DNA from: CAXMQZ01 sp963719055
GTDB lineage: Bacteria > Acidobacteriota > Thermoanaerobaculia > Multivoradales > JAHEKO01
NCBI GenBank assembly: GCA_963719055.1
Contig: CAVRAU010000013.1
Coordinates: forward strand, 1 to 64,000
Length of the DNA stretch: 64,000 nt
Direction of reading: 5' to 3'
Shown: in pieces, positions 47,756-58,029 of the stretch
Position numbering within the stretch: the stretch's first letter is position 1
How the letters are laid out: each line of letters opens with the position of its first letter
Program-made: the position numbers and the translations under genes
Notes under the pieces: model-generated
What the model saw: only the letters and a program-made list of their open reading frames with translations
The model's database searches: none
Told to the model about the DNA's origin: nothing

Positions 47756-48207
47756 GGCTTTGCCGACGGCATGGCTTTACCCTCATCGAGGTGCTGCTCG
47801 TCGTGGCACTGATCGGCATCATCGGTGCGATAGTCGTGCCGACCTTCTTGAACATCCTCCGTCAGGCCTCCATCAGGCGTGTGATCTCGGATATCGAGGC
47901 GATCGGATTCGAGATCGAGAACTTCGAGCAGTGGCAAGAGCGCTGGCCCGAGAGCCTTGACGAGTTGGATGGCGGTCCGTATATCGATCGGTGGGGCAAC
48001 CCCTATCAGTATCTGCCCAGTACCTCAAAGAAGTGGAACGGCAAAAGGCGTCGGGACCGCTTCATCGTGCCCCTGAATTCCGACTTCGATCTCTACAGTA
48101 TGGGTCCGGATGGAGAGAGTCGAGCTCCCCTGACCGCCAGGTGGAGCTGGGATGACATTGTCCGGGCCAATGACGGTCTCTTCGTTGGACCCGCGAATGA
48201 GTTCTAG
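47752..48207 (+). CDS. Type II secretion/type IV pilin-like pseudopilin (GspG-like)
   Basis: This 151-residue protein starts at ATG 47752 in an ATGA overlap. The prepilin peptidase site is exact: RRHG then FTLIEVLLVVALIGIIGAIVVP, where cleavage falls between Gly and Phe and Glu5 is present. The C-terminal globular part (GGPYIDRWGNPYQYLP, then DFDLYSMGPDGES) matches the major pseudopilin GspG, including the Asp cluster that binds Ca in GspG. No other secretion genes are nearby, so it may serve a minor pilus or secretion system encoded elsewhere. Confidence 0.85.
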   Translation: MRLCRRHGFTLIEVLLVVALIGIIGAIVVPTFLNILRQASIRRVISDIEAIGFEIENFEQWQERWPESLDELDGGPYIDRWGNPYQYLPSTSKKWNGKRRRDRFIVPLNSDFDLYSMGPDGESRAPLTARWSWDDIVRANDGLFVGPANEF

Positions 48208-50497
48208 CTTGCGTCCCGGTTCCACGTTTCTGAACACCAAGCTCGGGCGGCGAATGTTCCTGCTCTTCGCGGGCTGTGCCCTGCTGCCGATTCTCGGATT
48301 GGCCCTGATCTCCTACAGCTCTGTCCATCAGGAGCTATTCCATCAGGCAGAGGATCGTCTCGCCGATACCAGCAAGTCGTTGGCCATGGGTATTTTGGAG
48401 CGTTTGGCAGTTCTGGATGCCGAGCTGCAGATCGTCGCGGCCCGACTGGATGCACCATCCAGCATAGAGAAGACTCCGGCCAGATCGGTTCTTGGCGAGG
48501 ATCTCTCGAGCCGCTTTCGCAGCATCGTGGTCAGTAGCGAAAGCAGCAGGACGGAAGTCGTGTTGGGGAGGAGCATGAGCTCACCGGCATTGAGCTCGGA
48601 AGAGATCGCCCACCTCGAAACCGGTCGCCCTCTGCTGAAGATCGTGAGCGAGGCGCAACAATCCTCGCGGATTCTGCTGGGCAGGAAATCAGGATTCGTG
48701 GGCGAGGCTCCGCTGCTGATCTGGGGTGAAATCGAGCCCACCTATCTCTGGTGGGGCGCAGGTCTGGAAAGCACCTTGCCGGCTGGAAACGAGCTCGTTG
48801 TATTGGATTCGAGTCGGGGTTTGCCGATGCACAGCACACTCTCTGGGGCGCAGGCTCTGCCGGAGTCGACAGTCGCTGAGATCAGTCGGGGATCGCACGA
48901 AGGCATCTCCTGGCAGGCTGGCGATACTCGGTTTCTTGGCCACTACCGTCTGGTGTACCTGCGCCCGGCATTCCTATATCCGAGCTTGACTCTGGTGGTG
49001 AGTAAGCCGAAAGAGCTTGTGACCAGGCCTCTTGCCAGTTTCAAGAGGGCCTTTCTGGGGGTCGTGGTGGCGACTCTCCTGGTAGTCATGCTGCTGAGTC
49101 TGCGACAGATTCGGTCGAGTCTGATTCCACTCGAGAAGCTGCGTCAAGGAACGCGAAGGGTCGCTGCTGGAGACTTCGGAGTCTCCGTCTCTGTGGAGAC
49201 CGAGGACGAATTCGCCGAGTTGGCCAGTTCCTTCAACTCCATGGCCACCAGCCTCGAGCGCCAGTTCGAGACCCTCAAGTCGCTGAACGAGCTACAGCAG
49301 AGTGTTCTGGGGGCTCTCAAGATCGACCGCCTGGTCACCACGGTTCTGGAACAGTTCGGTCGTGTTTTCCCCTGCGAGCAGGTCTCGGTCTGTGTCATGA
49401 ATCCCGATCGAGCCCGGTCCGGCCTGATCTATCACGAGAGGAAATCGCCGATTCAGTCGGCAGCGGTAGAGCTGATCGAGCTTGCCATCCCCGAGATCGC
49501 CGCTTTCGACGCCAATCGGCATCACCTGGTGGTGAACGTGTCCGAGGGTGAGCCGAGCTTCATACCGCGGGGTCCGAGAGCGGAGGGCCTGACCGTGATC
49601 GCCTTTCCCGCTTTCCTGGAGGATGAGCTGGCGGTGGTTGTCGCTGCCAACTGCCGTGACAGATCTGTCCTGTCAGATCGAGATTTCGATGCTGCTCGTC
49701 AAGTGACCGATCAGGTGGCGATTGGCCTGGTCAATACGCGGCTGGTTCACGAGTTGGACAATCTCAACTGGAGTATGCTCTCGACGCTGGCGCGTGCCAT
49801 CGATGTGCGATCCCATTGGACGATGGGTCACACCGAGCGTGTCACCCAGCTGGCTCGCCAGATCGGCAAGGCCATGGATCTGCCGAAGGACCGGTTGGAC
49901 AGACTCCATCGTGGTGCCTTGCTTCACGATATCGGCAAGATCGGAATCCGGTCCGAGGTGCTGGACAAGGCGAGTTCCTTGACCGCGGAGGAGAGGGCCG
50001 AGATTCGCGAGCACGTTCGTCTCGGAGCCCGAATCATCGAGCCGATTCCGGCGTTGGCGCCTGTCATCCCCATCGTGCTCCACCATCACGAATGGTTCAA
50101 TGGCGACGGGTATCCGGCCGGTCTGGCCGGCAACGAGATCTGTCTCGAGGCAAGAGTCCTGGCCGTCGCGGACTGCTATGACGCTCTGCGGTCGCCGCGG
50201 CCGTACCGGGACGCCCTCGGTCACGAAGAAGTCATGGAGGACATCCAGGACGGTAGCGGCAAGCAGTTCGAACCGCAGATCGTCGAGACCTTTGTCAGGC
50301 TCATGGAAAGAGCCGGCCAACCGCGCCCTACCGGCGCGGCCGTAGCCGACCCCTGCCCAGTGCTCGGGTCGCTAGTTGAAGCTCAAGAGCTCGACATCGA
50401 AGACCAGCATGCCCTTGGGCGCGCCTTCCTTTCCCTGGTAGGCCAGCTTCTCGGGAATCCAGAAACGTCGCTTCTCACCCAAGACCATCAGCTGTAG
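48197..50497 (+). CDS. Membrane HAMP-GAF-HD-GYP c-di-GMP phosphodiesterase
   Basis: The start at ATG 48197 overlaps the pilin gene by 11 bp, giving 766 residues. The order is: TM1 at residues 19-40, a periplasmic sensor region, TM2 near 290-312, HAMP (PLEKLRQGTRRVAAGDFG), a GAF domain (about 375-525), and HD-GYP. The catalytic motifs are LLHDIGKIG and HHHEWFNGDGYPAGLAGNEI, so c-di-GMP hydrolysis is expected. The last 40 residues are antisense to the FKBP gene and look unnatural; the true stop has perhaps been lost by an indel near nt 50340. A PilZ receptor lies elsewhere in the window. Confidence 0.87.
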   Translation: MSSSLRPGSTFLNTKLGRRMFLLFAGCALLPILGLALISYSSVHQELFHQAEDRLADTSKSLAMGILERLAVLDAELQIVAARLDAPSSIEKTPARSVLGEDLSSRFRSIVVSSESSRTEVVLGRSMSSPALSSEEIAHLETGRPLLKIVSEAQQSSRILLGRKSGFVGEAPLLIWGEIEPTYLWWGAGLESTLPAGNELVVLDSSRGLPMHSTLSGAQALPESTVAEISRGSHEGISWQAGDTRFLGHYRLVYLRPAFLYPSLTLVVSKPKELVTRPLASFKRAFLGVVVATLLVVMLLSLRQIRSSLIPLEKLRQGTRRVAAGDFGVSVSVETEDEFAELASSFNSMATSLERQFETLKSLNELQQSVLGALKIDRLVTTVLEQFGRVFPCEQVSVCVMNPDRARSGLIYHERKSPIQSAAVELIELAIPEIAAFDANRHHLVVNVSEGEPSFIPRGPRAEGLTVIAFPAFLEDELAVVVAANCRDRSVLSDRDFDAARQVTDQVAIGLVNTRLVHELDNLNWSMLSTLARAIDVRSHWTMGHTERVTQLARQIGKAMDLPKDRLDRLHRGALLHDIGKIGIRSEVLDKASSLTAEERAEIREHVRLGARIIEPIPALAPVIPIVLHHHEWFNGDGYPAGLAGNEICLEARVLAVADCYDALRSPRPYRDALGHEEVMEDIQDGSGKQFEPQIVETFVRLMERAGQPRPTGAAVADPCPVLGSLVEAQELDIEDQHALGRAFLSLVGQLLGNPETSLLTQDHQL
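50321..50339. terminator. GC-rich hairpin at the end of HD-GYP
   Basis: A 7-bp perfect stem (CCGCGCC at 50321-50327, GGCGCGG at 50333-50339) with a 5-base loop lies near the presumed natural end of the HD-GYP gene and just before the convergent FKBP stop. No T-run follows. Confidence 0.4.
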
Positions 50498-51193
50498 ACC
50501 CTCGGTCCAGCCGGCAATGACCCGATCGAGGGGAAAGGTCGCTGGTTGGCCTCTCATGACCGAGCTGTCGAACATCTGGCCATCGGTGGTCCAACCGCTG
50601 TAGTGAACGGTGACCTCGCTGCTTCTCCTCGGATGATCGGTGCCGGTCCCAGCCTGCAGCACCTTGCTGGCGAGACCCGATTTGGTGACCTCCGCATCCT
50701 GGGGTGGAGCGGCGACGTCCTCCGGCACTGCGGGCGGTGCGGGTTTCTTTTGCAAGGCGAGAAGCTCGACGTCGAAGACCAGCATGCCCTTGGGCGCGCC
50801 CTCCCTACCCTGATAGGCCAGAGCCTCCGGAATCCAGAAGCGTCGTTTCTCGCCGACGACCATGAGCTGCAGGCCTTCGGTCCAACCCACAATGACCCGG
50901 TCCAGGGGGAGACCGACGGGTTCGCCGCGGGCTACGGAGCTGTCGAACATGTTGCCGTCGGTGGTCCAGCCCGTGTAGTGCACCTTGACAATATCGCTGC
51001 GTGCAGGGTGCTCGTCTCCAGTACCTTCCTGGAGGATCTTGAAGGCTAGACCCGACTCGGTCACCTCGGCGTCGGCCGGAGGTGCGGCCACGTCGTCGGG
51101 GGCCGGGATACTGTCTTGAGCGAGGGTCGTGGGCGTCATGGCGATGAATCCTAGAAGGAAAACGGTGAGTCCGGTATAGAGGGATTTCTTCAT
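50372..51193 (-). CDS. Exported peptidyl-prolyl isomerase with two FKBP domains
   Basis: I take nt 51193 (MKKSLYTGLTVFLLGF) as the start, giving 273 residues with a signal peptide ending TTLAQD. Two FKBP domains follow, at about residues 45-150 and 165-273. Each has the core VxVHYxGWTTDGxMFDSSV, a Pro-rich linker (APPADAEVT and APPQDAEVT) and a C-terminus VGEKRRFWIPEALAYQG or LGEKRRFWIPEKLAYQG. They are nearly identical, indicating a recent internal duplication. The role is proline isomerisation and folding help in the periplasm. It converges with HD-GYP. Confidence 0.9.
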   Translation of the reverse strand: MKKSLYTGLTVFLLGFIAMTPTTLAQDSIPAPDDVAAPPADAEVTESGLAFKILQEGTGDEHPARSDIVKVHYTGWTTDGNMFDSSVARGEPVGLPLDRVIVGWTEGLQLMVVGEKRRFWIPEALAYQGREGAPKGMLVFDVELLALQKKPAPPAVPEDVAAPPQDAEVTKSGLASKVLQAGTGTDHPRRSSEVTVHYSGWTTDGQMFDSSVMRGQPATFPLDRVIAGWTEGLQLMVLGEKRRFWIPEKLAYQGKEGAPKGMLVFDVELLSFN

Positions 51194-51312
51194 AGTGCGC
51201 GTAAGATATCGCGCACATTCCATTCGGGCAAACCGGGCACGAAAGTCGATGTGCTACTGGACCTCAGGAGAACGATATACACTCCCGGTAGCGAATTGAT
51301 CCGGAGAACGTC

Positions 51313-51543
51313 ATGAAGATTCTTGGAGCAGCCCTGGCCGTCGTGCTGATCGGAGCGGCCTATGTGACCTGGGGGATTACCTGGCCGAGTGTCTTGGCGG
51401 CCGGTCTGGTGGGGATCGTGTTGAGTCAGGCCATGCACGCGACGGGCTGGCGAGAGGTTCTGACCACAGCCGGAGCCATCTGTCTGGCGGCGGCGGGTGT
51501 CGGGGCCTTCATCCTCCTGATCCAGATGTTCCTGGCCGGCTAG
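51313..51543 (+). CDS. Small two-helix membrane protein
   Basis: This 76-residue protein consists of two or three hydrophobic helices (ILGAALAVVLIGAAYVTWG, VLAAGLVGIVLSQAM, AGAICLAAAGVGAFILLI) with short loops. No family is recognised. A purine-rich ribosome site (ccggagaac) lies before the ATG. It stands between the divergent FKBP gene and the PIG-L gene. It is more likely real than not, because codon use matches its neighbours. Confidence 0.6.
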   Translation: MKILGAALAVVLIGAAYVTWGITWPSVLAAGLVGIVLSQAMHATGWREVLTTAGAICLAAAGVGAFILLIQMFLAG

Positions 51544-51602
51544 GCTGGAAGTCGAAGTCCCGGAAGAGGCCGAGACTCCGCACGAGGGTAGAATCGCCCT
51601 CC

Positions 51603-54230
51603 ATGCGCTTCCCACTCACGATTCTCCTGGCGGCCCTGTGGACTTCCACGGCCGTCGCCCAACCTCTCGCTTCTTGGCCGACTCGCCGCTCGAGCCAGCG
51701 TCCACCGGTGGTCTGCAGGTCGTTGAAAGGGCGCTGGTCAAGCTCTCCACCCACCGGCGTCTGCTGGTCGTCGGCGCTCACCCCGATGATGAAGACACGA
51801 CTTTGCTGGCCTTCGTAGGTACCGGTCTTGGTGGGGAAGCCGCGTATCTTTCTCTGTCGCGGGGCGAAGGCGGGCAGAATCTGATCGGAACGGAGCTGGG
51901 GATCGGTCTGGGTCTGATTCGGACCGGTGAGCTCGTAGCGGCACGACAAATCGAGGGCACCCACCAGTTCTTCACCAGAGCCTATGACTTCGGCTACACG
52001 CGGTCCCTGACCGAGACTTTCGACCGCTGGCCCCGTGCCATCCTCCTCGAGGATGCCGTGCGTGCGGTGCGCCGCTTCAAACCGCAGGTGGTCGTCGCCG
52101 TCTTTCCCGGCAATAGCCGAGCCGGGCACGGCCAGCACCAGGCTTCCGGAGTGATCGCGGAGGAGATCTTCGAAGTCGCATGGAGAGCCCGATCGATTCC
52201 CCGAGCTGACGGCGGCAGGTCTGCCGCCTTGGCAGCCTCGAGTGCTCTATCGAAGAGTCTGGCGCGGTCGCGAGGAAGCTTCGTTGGAGTTTCCCCTGGA
52301 TCAGATCGATCCGTTCAGCGGGCGCTCGGTGCTGCAGACCGCGGGTGCCAGTCGCAGCATGCACCGGTCCCAGGATATGGGTACCCTGCAGAGGCTGGGC
52401 AGCCGGCCAGGGGGGCTGATCTGGGTAGCGGGCGAGGCGGCGTTGGCAGCCGACGAGGTCTTTGGCGGCATCGACACGAGCCTCGCTGCAATCGCCGATC
52501 TCCTGCCGGCGGGGCCATTGCGAGATCAGGTGCGTGAACAGCTCGACGCGGTTGCGACGCTTGCCGAGGATAGCCGCGAGGTGCTGTCGCCGTCCCATAT
52601 GGCCGCGGTGGTGCCGGCCTTGGCTCGCATCACTGACGGACTCGGGGCTTCGCTGGCAGCGGTCGCGAACGCCGGTGGAGATGCGCGTCACGCGGCCGTG
52701 TTGGATTTGCTTTCGGAGAAGCGCCAGGCTGCGACTCTGGCCCTGGCCGCCGCCGCCGGTGTCGCTGTCGATGCGGTGGCAGATCGTGAGACGGTCGCCA
52801 TCGGCGAGTCGCTGGTGGTCACGGCAACCGTCTGGAACAGCGGCGATCAAAGCGTCGATGTCGAGGCGGTGGGTGTCGAGTCCCGGGATGGCTGGCAAGT
52901 CTCCTCGCAGACGAGAGCGGAGGGGGATGAAGGGGTCTCGGGTCTCGAGCAATGGGATTTCGAGGTTCGTGTGCCGAAGACCAGCACCCCGACCATGCCC
53001 TATTTTCTCGAGCACCCTCTGGACGGCGACCTCTACGACTGGGACTCGGCGGATCTGCGGCAGATCTCGGTGAGCCGTCTGCAGCGAGCCCCGGCAGTGG
53101 CGGTCTTTGACCTGCGAATCGCCGGTGCACCGGTAGCGATCGAGAGAGAGGTCGTTTATCGCCGCAGGGATCAGGCGAGAGGTGAGGTCCGTCTACCCAT
53201 TCGCGCCTTGCCCGAAATCGAGGTCGTGATGACACCCGAGCTGCTCCTTTGGCCGGTTGGAGGCGACCGACGACGTGAAGTCGAGGTGCTGGTGCGGTCT
53301 CACGCATCGGGACCGGTGGTTGGTTTGCTGGAGCTGGCGGCCGGTGAAGCCACCTGGCCACGCCTGGCAGCCAAGGAGTTTCAGATCGATGAGCCGGGAG
53401 GTCAGCAGATTCTCAGGATCGAGCTCGAGGCTCCGGAGGTGATACCCGCCGGCCGAATCGGTTGGACCGCTATGGCGAGGATGAAGAATGGTGCCGGGTA
53501 CGGTGCGGCCTACCCGGTGGTGAGCTATCCGCACATCCGGCCCCTCACCCTACCGGTTCCCGCCCGTATCGATATCCAAATGCTGGATCTGAAGCTGCCC
53601 GAGGTGAGCCGCATCGGGTATGTCCGTGGAGCCTCGGATCGTGTTCCGGAGATCCTCCAGGAGATCGGTCTGCCGCTTCAGATGCTGACCGCGGGTGATC
53701 TGCGGGCGGCCGATCTGTCGCGCTTCGACGCCATCGTGGTGGGCAGTCGGGCCTACGAGACCGATCCGGTGCTGACCGAGACCAACAATCGATTGCTCGA
53801 CTACGTGGAGGACGGTGGTCTGCTGGTGGTTCAGTACCAGCAGTATCAATTTGTCCGCGGCGGTTTTGCACCCCTGCTGCTGGAGATCGGCCGGCCACAC
53901 GGTCGGGTGACCGATGAGACGGCTCGCGTCGAGGTGCTGCGTCCCGAGCATCCAGTGTTCAACGTCCCCAATCGCATCACGCCGGCGGACTGGATGGGAT
54001 GGGTACAGGAGCGGGGCCTCTATTTCGCCTCCGAATGGGACTCCGCGTTCACCCCCTTGTTGTCGCTGCAGGATGAGGGGCAACCGATCGAGAGGGGAGC
54101 TCTGCTGGTAGCGAATGTGGGCAAGGGCATCTACGTCTATACGGGCCTGTCGTTCTTCCGCCAGCTGCCGGCGGGAGTTCCAGGGGCTATTCGCCTTTTC
54201 GTCAATCTGTTGTCGATGGAGAGATCATGA
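51603..54230 (+). CDS. Exported PIG-L-family deacetylase with large C-terminal region (frameshifted)
   Basis: A signal peptide (FPLTILLAALWTSTAVAQ) opens the protein. A shift near nt 51690 leads into the PIG-L domain: LVVGAHPDDEDTTLLAF holds the Zn-binding AHPDD motif and GHGQHQASG the second His site. Such enzymes remove acetyl groups from N-acetylglucosamine-type substrates. A second shift near nt 52180 precedes about 650 further residues with a beta-rich NEW3-like segment (VVTATVWNSGDQSVDVEAVGV) and a ThuA-like end (YIGF-type region replaced here by FDAIVVGSRAYETDP). Total length is about 875 residues. Its stop overlaps the next gene start (ATGA). Confidence 0.8.
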
Positions 54231-55248
54231 GATCGGGTCTGTGGAAACTGATACTTCTAGTGGCGATTCTGGATGGCTGCGGCGATGGTCGCACGCCGCT
54301 GGTTCTCTATTCCCCGCACGGACGCGATCTGCTGACTCTGGTCGAACGGAACTTCGAGCAGCATGCATCCGGAGATCGATGTCCGTTGGCTGGACATGGG
54401 CTCGCAGGAGGTCTACGACCGGATCCGCTCGGAAGCGGCCAACCCGCAGGCCGATATCTGGTTTGGTGGGCCGGACACCATTTTCGCCAGAGGTGCGGCG
54501 GAAGGGCTGCTGCAGGCCTACCGTCCCGAGTGGGCGGACAGCCTGCCCGCAGAGAGCCAGGACGCCGACCAGTTGTACTTCGGTCTCTACGAGGCGGTGC
54601 CGATCCTGGTCTTCAACTCCAAGGCGGTGATCGGACCAGGAGGCCCCCCATGATTGGGAGGATCTGCTGGACGAGCGCTGGCGGGGACAGCTGATCATTC
54701 GCGATCCCCTGGCCAGCGGCACCATGCGCACCGCCTTTGGCCATGTGGTGGCGCGTTCGATCGCCGAAACGGGCAGTCCCGACGCTGGATTCGAGTGGCT
54801 GCGACGGCTGGATGCCCAGACCAAGGAGTATGTGGTCAATCCCGCTCTGTTGTTCGAGAAGCTGACTCGGCAAGAGGGGCTGGTGTCGATCTGGGAGCTC
54901 ACCGATCTGCTGTTTCTCCAGCAGCGCGGCGCACCTCTCGACTATCACTTTCCCAGCAGCGGTACGCCGGTGATCGATGACTCCATCGGTCTGGTCAAGG
55001 GAGCCCGGCACGCAGACGAGGCGCGGGCCTTCATCGAGTGGGTGGGCAGTCGGGAGACCCTGCTGCTGACGGCGAAAGAGGCGTATCGCTTGCCGGCTCG
55101 TACCGATCTGCCGAACAGCGAGTTGCCCGTCTGGGCCCAGGAGGCCAGGCAGCAGATCCGGCGCGCCGATGTGGATTGGCAGCTGATGGCCGAGCGGAGC
55201 TCGGAATGGATGGCGCCGTGGGACCGGCAGGTACGGGGTCGTGGCTGA
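54227..55248 (+). CDS. Fe(III)-type ABC substrate-binding lipoprotein (frameshifted)
   Basis: The start at ATG 54227 overlaps the PIG-L stop. A short lipoprotein signal ends at DGC (Cys18). The mature part (LVLYSPHGRDLLTLVERNFEQ, cut by a shift near nt 54362, then PEIDVRWLDMGSQEVYDRI and ADIWFGGPD) is typical of the SBP_bac_6/FbpA family that binds Fe(III) or similar small ligands. A second shift near nt 54650 precedes the C-terminal lobe, ending at 55248. Length is about 340 residues. ATPase and permease genes follow in order. Confidence 0.82.
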
Positions 55249-55281
55249 TGTCCAGCGACGACACCCGCCGCGCTACCGTTC

Positions 55282-56398
55282 ATGACTCTGGAGCAGCTGC
55301 GCAAGAGCTTCAATGGTCAGCTGGTTCTGGAGGAGATCTCCCTGGCGGTTGACGAAGGGGAGATCCTCGTCCTGCTCGGACCCAGCGGAAGTGGCAAGAC
55401 CACGCTCTTGCGTCTGATCTCGGGATTCGAAACCCCGGACGAGGGAGCGATCGTGGTCGCCGGGGAGGATGTGACCGAGCTGCCACCGGAGCGGCGCCAT
55501 TTCGGGATGGTGTTTCAGCACTATGCCCTGTTCCCCCATATGACCGTGGCCGACAACATCGCCTTCGGTCTCGAGAGCCGAGGTGCTCGGTCGCGACGAG
55601 ATCGGCAGCCGCATCGACGAAGTTCTCGAACTGGTCGATCTGGCGGGATTCGGCGACCGCAAGGTGCAAGAGATCTCGGGCGGCCAGCAGCAACGGGTCG
55701 CCCTGGCGCGGGCCCTGGCACCTCATCCTCGGCTGCTGCTTCTGGACGAGCCCTTGTCGAATCTGGATCCCGATCTGCGAGAGCGCACGCGGCGCCAGCT
55801 GCGCCAGGCGATTCGCCGCGTCGGGTCTGACGGCGGTGTGGGTGACCCACGAGCAGGAGGAGGCGTTCGATGTGGGCGACCGAGTGGCGTTGCTCGAGAG
55901 CGGCTCGCTGGCCCAGGTCGGTCCGCCCGAGGAGCTCTACCTGCGGCCGCAGAGTCGATTCGTCGCCGCGTTCGTGGGTCGCGCCAGCGTCTTGATGGGG
56001 GAGTCGGAGGCCGACGGCGAAGTGCAGATTGGTGACGACAGGTTTCGCGGTCATGGTGTCCGCTGGCCAGCCGACGTGGCGGTGCCGGTGGAGCCGGGGC
56101 AGCCCGGTGGAAGTCGTCTTCAGACCCGAGGGGCTTGCGTCTGGCTCCCGCCGATGACGGCCGGACACGCTGGCGGGGGAGATCGAGGAGCGCCGGTTCA
56201 CCGGTGAGGCGACGCTCTATCTCGTCGGCTGGCCTCGGAGAGACGTCTACTCGTCAAGGGCGAGCTCGAGGGACCCCAGGTTGGTGAGCCGGTGGGAGTG
56301 GGGCTGGATGTCGCAGGGCCGAGGCCGAGGTCTTTCCCAGCTCCGGTCAGGAGATCGTCGAGTGGCAACGGCTCGCGAGCGCGAGCGCGCTGGTTGAT
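55282..56398 (+). CDS. ABC transporter ATPase, Fe(III)/FbpC type (frameshifted)
   Basis: This ATPase powers the adjacent importer. The Walker A motif is GPSGSGKTTLL, the Q-loop VFQHYALFPHMTV, the signature SGGQQQRVALARAL, Walker B LLLLDEPLSNLD and the switch His VWVTHEQEEAFD, all in order over several frames. Shifts near nt 55590, 55825, 56105, 56200 and 56310 break it. A TOBE-like C-terminus is partly readable. The end is inferred: a TGATG at 56396-56400 would stop this gene and start the permease. Length is about 370 residues, normal for the family. Confidence 0.8.
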
Positions 56399-58020
56399 GG
56401 CGGGATTCCTCGTCTGGCTGGTCGGTTACCCACTGTGGATCACCCTGCTGGAGGCCATCGGCCTGCCCGACAACGGCGACGCTGGAGCACTTCGTCGAAT
56501 TCGCTCAGCGCGGAGACGAGTGGCGCGCCTTGTGGCAGAGCTTGTGGATCTCGACGGCGTCGACGGTCCTGGCCGCCGCGGTCGGCGTGCCATTGGCATT
56601 CCTGTTCGAGCGCACGGAGTTTCCGGGTCGTCGAATTTTGGGTTCGCTGATCGCCCTGCCGGTGGCTCTGCCGCCGCTGGTCGGGGTGATCGCCTTTCTC
56701 TTTCTCTACGGCGAGAGCGGCTTCGTGGCCAGGGGAATCCAGAGCTTGTTCTGGTCTGTCCAGCGCACCCTGGCGCCTGACCGGTCCCGGGGCGATCCTG
56801 CTGGTCCATGCCTACTCGATGTACGTGTACTTCTATCTGTTCACCCGGGCCGCCTTGGCGCGACTGGACGCCTCGATGCTGGAGGCGGCGGCCTCGCTGG
56901 GCGCCGGACGCTGGCGTCGGCTCGCAGAAGATCACGTTACCGGTGCTGGCGCCGGCTCTGGCCGGGGCGGCGCTGCTGACCTTCATGACTTCGTTGGCCT
57001 CCTTTTCGGCACCGTACATCTTTGGCGGCGGATTCCGGGTGATGACCACCCAGATCGTCGCCTCGAAGCTCAACGGTGAGATCGCCATGGCGCAGGTCGA
57101 GACCGTCACGCTGGCGGCGCTGGCCTTCGCCGGGCTGTGGGCCATGCGGCGAGTCGATGCTGGGAACACGGCAGTGGTCGGGGGAGTTCGCGGGCTGGCG
57201 CCGGTTCGACGGCAGATGCGGCGACCGCTGGCCCGGTACGGGGTCGCCACCCTGGGTTGGGGACTGGCGCTGGTGCTTCTGTTGCCCCATCTGACCCTGC
57301 TGCTGATTTCGTTTGTGCCCCCGGGAACGTGGACCGTCGAGCTCATGCCACCGGTTCTCGATGGCAGCAACTACGCGACCCTGGTCTCGAACCCGGAAAG
57401 GCTGCGACCCGTGTTGAACTCCCTGTGGATGGCGGCAGTGGCAACGGTCGGGGCCATCGCTCTGGGACTGACCACCGCACGCCTCTCGATCCGACATGAA
57501 GGTCGGCTGGGACGCGTTCTGGAGACCCTGATCTCTGTGCCCTGGGCTTTGCCCGGAACCGTGTTTGCGGTGGCCCTGGCCACCACCTTCGCGGTCAACC
57601 AGCCGTGGGCCGGGCGTCTGGTGCTGGTCGGCACGCCCTGGTTGCTACCTCTGGCCTATCTGGTGAGAAGTCTGCCGCTGACCGGTCGCAGCTCGCTGGC
57701 TGGCTTGCGGCAGTTCGATACCAGCCTCGAGGAGGCGGCGGCATCACTGGGTGCCGGTCGCTGGCGAAGGCTGTGGCGGGTGGTGCTGCCGCTGCTGCGG
57801 CCGGCGGTGATGGCGGGCGCGAGTCTGGCGTTTATCACCGCTCTGGGGGATTTTGTCACCTCCATCGTGCTGTACACCTTCGACACCCGACCCATCTCGA
57901 TCGAGATCCTGTCGAGCCTGAGACTGCAGGAGACCGGTGTGGCCGCCGTCTACGGAGTTCTTGCTGATGCTGGTCAGCGGCACCGCCTTCGTGATCTGGG
58001 GACGGGACCAGAGAGCCTAG
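56397..58020 (+). CDS. ABC transporter permease, Fe(III)/FbpB type (frameshifted)
   Basis: About 540 residues form a two-part permease with about 12 transmembrane segments, as in FbpB/AfuB. The first half carries LWQSLWISTASTVLAAAVGVP and the EAA loop EAAASLGAGRWRRL. The second half repeats the plan with LNSLWMAAVATVGAIALG and the same EAA loop sequence near nt 57730. The two EAA loops are identical over 14 residues, a sign of an old internal duplication. Shifts lie near nt 56490, 56790, 56930 and 57955; the last leads to an end at 58018-58020. The N-terminal start is inferred. Confidence 0.8.
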
Positions 58021-58029
58021 AGCCTCTCC

